The notes under the pieces: model-generated
Told to the model about the DNA's origin: nothing
The model's input: only the letters and a program-made list of their open reading frames with translations
Database searches by the model: none
Translations under genes and position numbers: made by a program
In this document: in pieces, positions 18,018 to 25,765 of the stretch
How the letters are laid out: every line of letters begins with the position of its first letter
Position numbering within the stretch: the first letter of the stretch is position 1
NCBI GenBank assembly: GCA_013203845.1
Contig: JABMPE010000333.1
Location: 1 to 33,211, forward strand
From: Rhodopirellula sp.
GTDB taxonomy: Bacteria > Planctomycetota > Planctomycetia > Planctomycetales > Planctomycetaceae
Direction of reading: 5' to 3'
Length of the DNA stretch: 33,211 bases

Positions 18018-19319
18018 TTAAAAGAGCTTTTCGATCGGGCTTCCGCCGTTGCCGAGCGTGAACGGGCGACCGTCCGGAGAATGGATTTCCTTGTTGTGAG
18101 GAATTCCGACGGCGTGTGCGATCGTCGAGTTAAAGTCTTCAATCGAGACAGCATCGTCCTCAACGTGGAAGGCGTTCTCGTCGGTCCGTCCGTAAACCTG
18201 GCCGCCCTTGATTCCACCTCCAGCAAGCATTGTTGAGAACGCTGCCGGGTGATGGTCTCGACCGCTGTTCTGGTTGGGCTGCGGCTTGCGGCCAAATTCC
18301 GTTCCGATGACCACCAGCGTTTCGTCGAGCAGACCACGGCTTTCGAGATCCTTCAGCAGGGTTCCCACTACCTTGTCGAGCTCCTGTGCCTTTGCTGGAA
18401 GGTTATCGAAAAGCTGATAATGGTGGTCCCAGCTGCCGAATGAAATCTCCACAAAGCGAACGCCACTTTCGACCAGACGGCGAGCCAGCAGCGCGGCGTT
18501 TCCGAAACGTGTTCCGCCGTAGGCAGCTTTGGCTTCCTTCGATTCCTTTGTCAGATCGAAGGCTTGAAGGTCATCGCTTCTGAGCAGACCGATCGCTTCT
18601 GAATAGAGATCGTCGTATCCGGTGACCTGACTGCTGGCGTTGGCTTTTTTGCGGAAGCCAGCGTCGAAAACGTTTGACAGCTTCATGCGTTTGTCGAACG
18701 AGTCATTGGTCAGATAACTGGGCGATTTGGTGTTCTGCAGGCCTTGAGCCGGGTCGCCCAGTGGAACTGGTGCGAATTCGGCTCCGAGGTATCCCGGGCC
18801 GTGCCCCTCACCGATCTGCACGCTGGCTGGTAATTCTTTGTGAAGACGTCCCAGCATCTTGTGCATCCACGAGCCGATCCCAGGATGCTTGGTGGTGGCC
18901 AGTGGGCGGTAACTTGTTCGCAACAGATATTTGGCGGGGCCGTGCGCACCGGTCGACGTCGTCATCGAGCGGACAATTGCCAGCTTGTCGGAGAGTTGAG
19001 CCAGCTGAGTCATGTGCTCGCTCAATTGCACGCCGGGAATCTTTGTTTTGATGACGCCGGTCGCTCCCTGGACATCGCTTTTTGGCTTTGGATCGAACGT
19101 GTCGAGATGGCTCATTGCTCCGGACATATAAAGGTAGATCACCTTCTTCGCCTTGCCACCCGCTCGAAGCGTACTGCTGGTCTTCGATGTGCCGGCCGCA
19201 TTCAGAACCGATTCCATGCCGACGGGAAGCAGACTGACTCCCAGTGCGTAGCGAGCGACATCCGACATCAGCTGGCGGCGGGAAAGAGCATCCAGCCGCA
19301 ACGTATTGTGTGGGAACAT
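18018..19319 (-). CDS. DUF1501 (sulfatase-like fold) exported protein
   Basis: This protein has 433 residues from the ATG at 19319, which has AAAGGA six to nine bases upstream; the longer frame to 19388 lacks support. The N-terminus has SRRQLMSDVARYALGVSLL, resembling the Arg-Arg signal often seen in this family. DUF1501 hallmarks follow: KKVIYLYMSGAMSHLDTFDP, VRSMTTSTGAHGPAKYLLRT, FVEISFGSWDHHYQLFDNLP, VVIGTEFGRKPQPN, GRDHHPAAFSTMLAGGGIKG and a C-terminal GRPFTLGNGG. The family is related to alkaline phosphatase/sulfatase folds, but substrates are not established. It sits 100 bases downstream of the DUF1549/DUF1553 gene on the same strand, the usual planctomycete pairing. The two products presumably act together outside the cytoplasm. 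Confidence 0.93.
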   Translation of the reverse strand: MFPHNTLRLDALSRRQLMSDVARYALGVSLLPVGMESVLNAAGTSKTSSTLRAGGKAKKVIYLYMSGAMSHLDTFDPKPKSDVQGATGVIKTKIPGVQLSEHMTQLAQLSDKLAIVRSMTTSTGAHGPAKYLLRTSYRPLATTKHPGIGSWMHKMLGRLHKELPASVQIGEGHGPGYLGAEFAPVPLGDPAQGLQNTKSPSYLTNDSFDKRMKLSNVFDAGFRKKANASSQVTGYDDLYSEAIGLLRSDDLQAFDLTKESKEAKAAYGGTRFGNAALLARRLVESGVRFVEISFGSWDHHYQLFDNLPAKAQELDKVVGTLLKDLESRGLLDETLVVIGTEFGRKPQPNQNSGRDHHPAAFSTMLAGGGIKGGQVYGRTDENAFHVEDDAVSIEDFNSTIAHAVGIPHNKEIHSPDGRPFTLGNGGSPIEKLF

Positions 19320-19419
19320 GAAACGTCCTTTGATCGCTGTTTGTTTTGTTCGCTGACTGGTTGGTTGGAGTTGGCGTGCGAAGCGCAACGAGGTCGCCCG
19401 TCTCGAACCGAACCGGAAA

Positions 19420-21336
19420 CTATTGAATGAAGAGGAACTCGCGTGTGTTGAGTAGAGCCCAGATCACGTTGCCGTAACCTGCTGGTCCCGCTGATCTGAT
19501 TTCCCGTTTGGCGGAAGCCACTTCGTTGTCGGTGGGAGTTCGACTCAGCAGGCTCAGAAAGATCACGTCGAGCTGATCGTTGATTACTTTCAGGTCCGTC
19601 ACTTCGTTGTAGATGACCGAGCCACGTTCCAGCATCATGTGAGTGACCGGTCCATTGAACATCGTCAGCAGTTGTGGGACCGTTCCTTCGGTGTGGCTGT
19701 CGCTGATGATGTCCCGGTCGCTCTGGCCGAACTGTCGGACGAAGTGACCTTCTGGCAACGGCTGTGGCAATTCAGAAGCCCGCACCAGTTCCTGCCCTTT
19801 GTAGAGGCGTTTGCTGCGAGCTTTGCCCTGAGCTTTGTTATAAGCGTCGAGCTGTTTCGCCTTTTCAATGACCTGCTGAGCTGTCGTCGTCGCATCGATA
19901 TCGATGATTGACGTGTACTCGGAATCGTCCGGTCGCAGAATGTTGTCCGGGTTTTCAAGCGTCAGTGTCAGTAGCGAATCCCAGACCTGCTCTGCGGTCA
20001 TGCGTCGCAGAACTGGACCGGGGAAACGGTACTCCTCTTTCGGATCGAGGTCTCCGTACGTGACCTGCCTCTGGTACGTTTTCGAGTAGTAGATGATTCT
20101 CTGAAATTCCTTCAGATCGTAGTTGAGACGCTTGATCTCGCTTGTCAGAAATTCCACCAGCGCCGGGTTCGAGGCGACCGTGTCATCCATCATGTCATCG
20201 ACCGGTTCGATCAGACCGATGCCCAACGCTTTTTTCCACAACCGGTTGGCAATCGTCAGCGCGAATCGATCGTTCTTTTCTGAAGTGACCCAGTCCGCGA
20301 AAACCTGCCGACGCTCTGGAAGCGTGTAAGCGGCCTTCTTCGTGTCAAACAGAAATGTCGGAGTTGTCAGTTGGCCCGGCTTGGCGTCGCCATACTTGTA
20401 GTCATGGGGGAATGTGAGTTGCTTCTTCTCGTTGTTCCAGATCGCGGCCCGGTTGAGTCGAACAATGCTGCGACCCAGACGCGCCTCAACTGATTGATCT
20501 CCGCCAGGAGCCGCCTTGTCGATGGTCCCATTATTGAGCTTCGACATGTCGTTTCGAGCAACTCGGTACTCCGTTCCGCCCGTGAAGGCCGCCAGCTGGT
20601 AGAACTCTTTCTGCGTCCAGCGGTCGAACGGGTGATCGTGACACTGCGCGCAGCCGATTCGAGTTCCCATGAAGATACGAACCGCGTTGTTCAGATTGTC
20701 GAGGGGCATGCCGGGATCGCGGAGGACAAAACCGACGGCTGGATTTTCCCAGACCTTGCCTTCGGCTGAAAGCAGATCGTTGACGAATTTGTCCCACGGA
20801 ATATTGTCCCGCTGGCTCTGCTTCACCCAGTCACTGTACGGTCTGAGATAAGTATTGTTGTCGGCCTTGTCGACAAGCCTCATGATGTCGGCGAGCCAGT
20901 TATACATCTGGCTTCCGTAGCCAGGCTGTCCAAGCAGTCGATCGATCAGCGCCGTACGCTTTGAGGCCGATCGCGATCGAAGAAAATGCTGCGCCTGCTT
21001 TGCCGTCGGAATTGTCCCCGTCGAGTCGAGATAAATCCGCCGCAGAAACTCTTCATCTGTCGTTGGCGCGTTGGACTCGATCTTGAACTTCTTCAGGTCC
21101 GCTTCGACCAGATCGTCTATTCGGTTGGCTGATCGGATGGCCGAAGTCTGCAAACGCGGAGACACAGGAGCGACTTCCACTTCCGTGGTTTCCGCTTGAG
21201 TTGGAAGGCGAATGGGTGGCGCCTTTTTTTCGGGAGCTTTCCGCTTCTGAGCGAACGCTGAATCCAGAGCATCGGCTGAAAACAGGCCACTCAGCAGTCC
21301 AGCGGCGATGGTCGACATCAAAAGAATTCGCGACAC
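19420..21336 (-). CDS. DUF1549/DUF1553 protein with a haem-type CxxCH motif
   Basis: I place the start at the GTG at 21336, because GGAG lies seven bases upstream and it opens a clean signal peptide (SRILLMSTIAAGLLSGLFS, then SAFA-Q), giving 638 residues. The frame stays open to a TTG at 21486 and has an ATG at 21318. The DUF1549 part is marked by EEFLRRIYLDSTGTIPT and RIGCAQCHDHPFDRWTQKEF, whose CAQCH at about residues 229-233 is a possible covalent haem site. DUF1553 is marked by RQVFADWVTSEKNDRFA, ANRLWKKALGIGLIEPVDD and YSKTYQRQV. Related planctomycete proteins often carry an extra cytochrome domain; this one does not. It precedes its DUF1501 partner. The family's biochemical role is unproven. 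Confidence 0.92.
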   Translation of the reverse strand: MSRILLMSTIAAGLLSGLFSADALDSAFAQKRKAPEKKAPPIRLPTQAETTEVEVAPVSPRLQTSAIRSANRIDDLVEADLKKFKIESNAPTTDEEFLRRIYLDSTGTIPTAKQAQHFLRSRSASKRTALIDRLLGQPGYGSQMYNWLADIMRLVDKADNNTYLRPYSDWVKQSQRDNIPWDKFVNDLLSAEGKVWENPAVGFVLRDPGMPLDNLNNAVRIFMGTRIGCAQCHDHPFDRWTQKEFYQLAAFTGGTEYRVARNDMSKLNNGTIDKAAPGGDQSVEARLGRSIVRLNRAAIWNNEKKQLTFPHDYKYGDAKPGQLTTPTFLFDTKKAAYTLPERRQVFADWVTSEKNDRFALTIANRLWKKALGIGLIEPVDDMMDDTVASNPALVEFLTSEIKRLNYDLKEFQRIIYYSKTYQRQVTYGDLDPKEEYRFPGPVLRRMTAEQVWDSLLTLTLENPDNILRPDDSEYTSIIDIDATTTAQQVIEKAKQLDAYNKAQGKARSKRLYKGQELVRASELPQPLPEGHFVRQFGQSDRDIISDSHTEGTVPQLLTMFNGPVTHMMLERGSVIYNEVTDLKVINDQLDVIFLSLLSRTPTDNEVASAKREIRSAGPAGYGNVIWALLNTREFLFIQ

Positions 21337-21461
21337 GTGTCTGCTCCAGTGGCGAAGAAGTCTGCGAGGGAAAACGGCGCGGCAGCGGTGACGGACCTGA
21401 CGTCTGTACGACTTCGATCGAATGATCTTTGAATTAACCTGCGACCGACGTGATGGTCGAC

Positions 21462-21513
21462 CGGGCCTTGATCGTTGTAACAGCAATCGGGCCTTGATCG
21501 TCGTAACAGCAAT
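21462..21513. repeat. Tandem duplication of a 26-base unit
   Basis: The unit beginning CGGGCCTTGATCGT occurs at 21462-21487 and again at 21488-21513, head to tail with a single T/C difference. It lies upstream of the DUF1549 gene start, in the region expected to hold its promoter. Confidence 0.9.
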
Positions 21514-21577
21514 ACTTACGCCAGGAACGCGCTGAACAGTGAGTCAACGAAGTATAGCCATCGGACGTTGGAATTCA

Positions 21578-21610
21578 CGCTGAGTTCCGGACTCGCTGAG
21601 TTCCGGACTC
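21578..21610. repeat. Tandem duplication of a 16-base near-palindromic unit
   Basis: CGCTGAGTTCCGGACT occurs at 21578-21593 and again at 21594-21609. Each copy contains GAGTTCCGGACTC, which is close to its own reverse complement. GAATTC flanks the pair at 21571 and 21614. It lies between the stop of the adaptor gene and the 26-base duplication. Confidence 0.88.
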
Positions 21611-21627
21611 AACGAATTCTTCGTGCG

Positions 21628-22836
21628 TTACTCACCGACAGATGCCGCCTGTACTTGGCGATTTGCAGAGATTTCGAACGCAGGCCGTACCTTCGGCAGT
21701 TCTCCGAAGTCAACCGCAGCACCGTCGCTGATCAGACGTCCGCCGAGGGTCACTACGAGTGAATTCTCTTTCAGGCCTGTCAGAACCTGGATCAGCTCTC
21801 CATCACGAAATCCCACAGACACGGGTTGCTTTAACGCGACGCTGGTGGCCTCGTCGACGGTGTAGAGAAACTGTCCGCCGGTCGGTCCGAAAACAGCGGA
21901 TGCCGGAACGGCAAGAGCGTCCTTCAGCCGCGAGACGGTGATGACGACGCGACCGTGCATTCCCGGTTTAAGCAGGGAATCCTCGTTGGCGATTTCGATC
22001 ATTACCCGAGCGGTGCGAGTGGTTGGGTCGAGCACTGGTGCCTGTCTGACGATGCGCCCGGTAAACTGTCGATTCGCAATGCCATCCACAGTGATGGTGG
22101 CTGACTCTCCGAGCCTTATTTTTCCGTAGTCACGTTCAACTACGTTGACGACCGTACGGATCGTGCTGAGATCGACGATTCTCATCAGGATGTCTTCGCC
22201 ACGAGCCAGGTCGCCGACGTCCACGTTTCGCTCGGCCACGAATCCGCTGATGGGCGTTGAAATCTGCATCTCGTTCAGAGCAAGTCGGCTGCGTTCCAGA
22301 TCGGCCTTTGCTTCCGCGAGGCGGGCGCGTTCGAGTTCGGATTCGGCTTTCGAGACCAGCAGTGCGGACTCAGCTTCTTCAATCTGCTGCGTCGTACTGA
22401 CGCCTGAAATGGCCAGCTCTCGCAGCCGTTCAACTTCCCGCAGCGCCTGACCCTCGCGTGCCACTTGAGCTTTCAACTGTGCCTCGGCAACCTGTTCAGC
22501 GGCTGCTGCTCGGGTGACGAGTTCGCGAGTCGACGCATCGTCAAGTTCGATAACCGTCTGGCCCTCTTTGACGCTGTCGCCGACATCAAACGGAACACTT
22601 TCGAGATAACCGCTCAGACGCGAACGAATCTCGACTTCACTGACGGGTTCAAGACTTCCGACAAGCTCAATTCGCTCGGCGATTGGACGACGCGAAACGC
22701 GCACCACGTCGACGGCAGCCACGTCTGCCTGTTTCTCTTTCGGCTCAGATTTGACGGACGCCAGCGAGTCGCCATAAAGATGCCACCCAAAGGCACCAGT
22801 GAGGCCAACTGCAATCAGGAACAGTACATATCGCAT
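21628..22836 (-). CDS. RND efflux periplasmic adaptor (HlyD/AcrA family)
   Basis: This 402-residue protein has an N-terminal hydrophobic segment (residues 1-20) that could be a signal or anchor. The family layout is complete. The first lipoyl half is near 66-98 (RLSGYLESVPFDVGDSVKEG) and an alpha-helical hairpin covers about 100-188. The second lipoyl half is near 191-220 (STPISGFVAERNVDVGDLA). Next are a beta-barrel with the typical LKPGMHGRVVI and a membrane-proximal domain. Such proteins link an inner-membrane pump to an outer-membrane channel. No RND pump or TolC-like gene is next to it: a DUF1549 gene lies downstream after 291 bases and a divergent gene upstream. The substrate cannot be predicted. 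The start ATG is clear, although its ribosome site is weak. Confidence 0.93.
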   Translation of the reverse strand: MRYVLFLIAVGLTGAFGWHLYGDSLASVKSEPKEKQADVAAVDVVRVSRRPIAERIELVGSLEPVSEVEIRSRLSGYLESVPFDVGDSVKEGQTVIELDDASTRELVTRAAAAEQVAEAQLKAQVAREGQALREVERLRELAISGVSTTQQIEEAESALLVSKAESELERARLAEAKADLERSRLALNEMQISTPISGFVAERNVDVGDLARGEDILMRIVDLSTIRTVVNVVERDYGKIRLGESATITVDGIANRQFTGRIVRQAPVLDPTTRTARVMIEIANEDSLLKPGMHGRVVITVSRLKDALAVPASAVFGPTGGQFLYTVDEATSVALKQPVSVGFRDGELIQVLTGLKENSLVVTLGGRLISDGAAVDFGELPKVRPAFEISANRQVQAASVGE

Positions 22837-22937
22837 GATCGAGGCTCTCTGGGCAGGACCGGAACTACCACGGCACGAGAAGATTCTCGGCTTGGAAATG
22901 CGAACCAGGCATAACCAGTGAATGAAAACTAAGAGGC

Positions 22938-22968
22938 GGGAACGTGGGGATTGCTGCGGGGGCGGGGG
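22938..22968 (+). other. Candidate G-quadruplex motif
   Basis: Four G runs of 3, 4, 5 and 5 bases are spaced by 5, 8 and 1 bases on the plus strand (22938-40, 22946-49, 22958-62, 22964-68). This is close to the usual quadruplex rule, with one loop slightly long. It lies about 100 bases upstream of the adaptor start. Confidence 0.4.
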
Positions 22969-23131
22969 AGTGAGACGAATCCAGGAACCAAATCAGTCAC
23001 CGTCACATATGAGAATGTTGATTCATTAAATACGACGGACGCTGCGCAAGCAATCCCGCCCCGTTTGAATCTGCTGGAACTGCTTGTATTGTTGGCGGAT
23101 TCCTGCCATTAAATCTGGAATTGTGCCTGGT

Positions 23132-23138
23132 AAGGAGG
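23132..23138 (+). promoter_or_regulatory. Perfect Shine-Dalgarno sequence facing a mini-frame
   Basis: AAGGAGG is followed by GTG codons at 23143 and 23145. The GTG at 23145 is in the frame of the downstream kinase-like gene but meets TGA at 23166-23168, only three bases before the ATG at 23172. The motif is either a relic start, a leader mini-cistron, or chance. Confidence 0.35.
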
Positions 23139-23171
23139 TCTCGTGTGGTTGTCGTCTTCATGATTTGATGC

Positions 23172-25745
23172 ATGATGTTGTCAGTGATAGCCAGGCGTCG
23201 GCTGTGGACCGAAGGCAGGATCTGCCCTGAAATCAATTCCGGATATTCCAATCTCGTCATTCGCGTTCTCAAAACCTTCGGGAAGTTATTTCGGGACGGG
23301 TCCTTAAGTAACGAACCTGATCTGAATTTTCAGTGCCGTCGCATCCAGCGACATGATTTGCAGGCTACCGTGAGTAACGCCTCTTCTGACAACAGCAATT
23401 CCGCGTCCCGTGAGAAGCTCGACGCTAACCACGTCGCGCCGGCTGGAACTTCGGCTGTTGGCAGCGAAACGGTTGCCCGGCTTCGTGGAGAAGAAGAGGT
23501 GTCTGGAATCGCGTCAAGCGGGATTGACGTTGTGATCGACGGAGCGGACGCGGACGGCAGTTCGTTTTCCCAGTCAGCCGGAAGTTCGAACGAACCTCGT
23601 CATGTAACGTTTCGATCTGACCGAGGGATCGTTCCGCTGACGGGAATCGAACGGCTGCAGCAGATTGCCTGTCAGCTGCAAGACATCGACGCGCCGGGAA
23701 TTCTCAAGATTCAGTCAGTCGATGAACTCGAAGACGGTTGCCGAGTCGTAATGGAACCTGTTTCGGGCGTCACGCTGGAGCAACTTCTGAAAACGCGTCG
23801 ACCGTCCTGGCTGGAATCGTTGCGGATTATCGCTCACGTGACCGAAGCTCTGATACCTGTTCACAAAGAGAAACTTGCCCACGGGAATCTGCACCCCTCG
23901 CGAATTTTTCTGCGGAATCTGCAGCTCACCAAACTGGCCGACTTCGCCTTGTGTCTGGTCTCCGGTCAGACGGTACTGACCGACCATGCCTCGTTGGCGT
24001 GCGTCGCTCCGGAAAACGTCGACAATGCGCAATTCCCGTTGACGCCTCAGATGGACGTGTACGGCATTGGTGTCGTGCTCTATCGACTGATCTGTGGCCG
24101 CTATCCGTTTCGCTCTGAAATTCGAAGCGAAGTTCAACGGCAGATTCGTGAAGATGCACCTCAGCCGCCTCGGCAACTTGCTCCTGATATCCCCAGTGAA
24201 CTGGAGCAGTTGTGTCTGAAATGCCTGGCGAAGAATCCCGCCGATCGACCGGCGTCCGCCCATGAATTATCGACCACGTTTAATCGCCTGATCGTCAACT
24301 ATGAGAAAGCGGCGGAAAAATCTTCCACTGACAGCCTGTCGCTGAATTCGTCACAACGCCTGACGTCCAGACGTCCGGCTGCGATTCGTCGAGCGATGTT
24401 AATTTGTGTAGAACCGCGGGATGGACTGTTACTCGACACGCTGGCGGCGGCTCTTGATCAAGTTGGAGTTCCGCCGGAACCCTGGTCAGGCGATGGGCTG
24501 CTGTTTTCACTTCCGTCTTCAAATCCGAACTCGGACTGGACAGTTCCCTTCAGTGACCGCGTTCTGCGTTGCCTCCGTGCGGTGGCGAAGGAGCAAAGGG
24601 CGAGCGGGACGCCATCGGATGTTGAGGCTCCTGCCGTCACGCTGCGCGCGTTTTCGGTGCGGCTTCACTCGCGACCGGATCCTGACCAGCAGCCTGTAAG
24701 CCCGGATTCAATGGATCGGCAGGTTCTGCAGCTGGAAGCCACGATCGCGCAGGGTGCTGTCGAAATCTGCCATCGAGGTTACGAGTTGCTGATGCGAAGT
24801 CTGCCTTGTGACGAATCGAAGTTCGACACTGAATCTCCTGGTATCGGTCAGTTTCGCATTGCCGACAGAGACGGCGGCACATTGAAAGTGTACGCCTCCC
24901 GCTTTCGAAATCAGCTTCCACTTTCCGGAAGAAATTCGCAATTTGCTATTCTGAAATCCCGCTGGCATCAGGCGTGCGAAGGAATGGGCCAGATCGTCCT
25001 GCTGATCGGCGACGAAGGGATGGGCAAGACTCGTATGGTGTGGGAACTTGTCACGCATGTGGCAACTCCCGAAAATGCCGACGTGGATAATGCCCGTGCC
25101 ATTGTCTGGAACTGCCGACCGTTTCAGCAGGGGCAAAGCCTGCATCCGTTGCTCAACTGGCTGCGGCACAGTCACGAAGATTTCGACGATGATGATGACA
25201 ACACAACGATCAATGCTCGTATCGAGGAACTGTTGAAAAGTGCTGACACGTCTGTTTCTGAACCCGGCAGTGTCCTCGGTTCCGAACTGGGAGTGCGTAA
25301 CAGTTCGTATGGCTTGCGAACGAGCCTGAGTGCGACACAGCGGCTCGCACAGTCGTGTCAGATCCTGATCGACTGGCTGAAAGGACAGGCCAGGAAATCG
25401 CCTCTGTTGCTGGTTATTGAAGATCTGCAGTGGGTCGATCCCGCGACACTTAATTTTCTGACGCTGCTGATTGAAGGTGGCTTCAGTGACCGAATCATGA
25501 CGTTGCTGACTTTCCGTTCCGACTTTGAAACACCTTGGGGAAGCCGGGCTCACCAGACGCAAGTTGCGCTAAGTCGGCTGACCAGGCGTCACGCAAAAAC
25601 GCTGATTGAAGCAGCGTCAGGACGTACCGACGTCTCTGATGAACTGGTTGAGGAAGTCCTGAAACGGACGGATGGCATTCCGTTATACATAGAAGCCGAT
25701 GCGGCAAATCCGGCGAGCGATTTGTTTCGAGATGCAGGGCAATAG
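23172..25745 (+). CDS. Pseudokinase / degenerate cyclase / STAND-type ATPase fusion, truncated paralogue
   Basis: The protein has 857 residues from the ATG at 23172. A GTG at 23370 with AGG upstream is a good alternative start, since it opens the Ser/Asn-rich leader seen in the paralogue. Residues about 145-375 are a protein-kinase fold without a glycine-rich loop or the VAIK lysine. The catalytic loop is HGNLHPSRI (His237, Asn239 in place of Asp), and DFG is DFA (257-259), so phosphotransfer is unlikely. Residues about 405-578 match a shrunken class III cyclase domain. From about 590 a P-loop ATPase follows: Walker A GDEGMGKT (613-620) and Walker B LLLVIEDLQWVD. The protein ends soon after GIPLYIE, where the paralogue continues for nearly 600 residues. 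The next gene starts 20 bases on, so the two are surely co-transcribed. A partner or regulator of the next kinase is inferred. Confidence 0.85.
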   Translation: MMLSVIARRRLWTEGRICPEINSGYSNLVIRVLKTFGKLFRDGSLSNEPDLNFQCRRIQRHDLQATVSNASSDNSNSASREKLDANHVAPAGTSAVGSETVARLRGEEEVSGIASSGIDVVIDGADADGSSFSQSAGSSNEPRHVTFRSDRGIVPLTGIERLQQIACQLQDIDAPGILKIQSVDELEDGCRVVMEPVSGVTLEQLLKTRRPSWLESLRIIAHVTEALIPVHKEKLAHGNLHPSRIFLRNLQLTKLADFALCLVSGQTVLTDHASLACVAPENVDNAQFPLTPQMDVYGIGVVLYRLICGRYPFRSEIRSEVQRQIREDAPQPPRQLAPDIPSELEQLCLKCLAKNPADRPASAHELSTTFNRLIVNYEKAAEKSSTDSLSLNSSQRLTSRRPAAIRRAMLICVEPRDGLLLDTLAAALDQVGVPPEPWSGDGLLFSLPSSNPNSDWTVPFSDRVLRCLRAVAKEQRASGTPSDVEAPAVTLRAFSVRLHSRPDPDQQPVSPDSMDRQVLQLEATIAQGAVEICHRGYELLMRSLPCDESKFDTESPGIGQFRIADRDGGTLKVYASRFRNQLPLSGRNSQFAILKSRWHQACEGMGQIVLLIGDEGMGKTRMVWELVTHVATPENADVDNARAIVWNCRPFQQGQSLHPLLNWLRHSHEDFDDDDDNTTINARIEELLKSADTSVSEPGSVLGSELGVRNSSYGLRTSLSATQRLAQSCQILIDWLKGQARKSPLLLVIEDLQWVDPATLNFLTLLIEGGFSDRIMTLLTFRSDFETPWGSRAHQTQVALSRLTRRHAKTLIEAASGRTDVSDELVEEVLKRTDGIPLYIEADAANPASDLFRDAGQ

Positions 25746-25765
25746 GTTCGCAGGAGTCACAGTCG

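Larger units (their letters stand above)
22837..23171. other. Divergent intergenic region
   Basis: This region separates the minus-strand adaptor from the plus-strand kinase-like gene and must hold both promoters. I could not pick convincing promoter hexamers. It contains the G-run cluster at 22938-22968 and a perfect Shine-Dalgarno sequence at 23132-23138. I see no gene longer than a few codons in it. Confidence 0.6.

Noticed and set aside
21337..21486. Extension of the DUF1549 protein to a TTG start at 21486
   Set aside because: It would translate through part of the 26-base tandem repeat and give a long Arg-rich preface. The GTG at 21336 has a ribosome site and a proper signal peptide.
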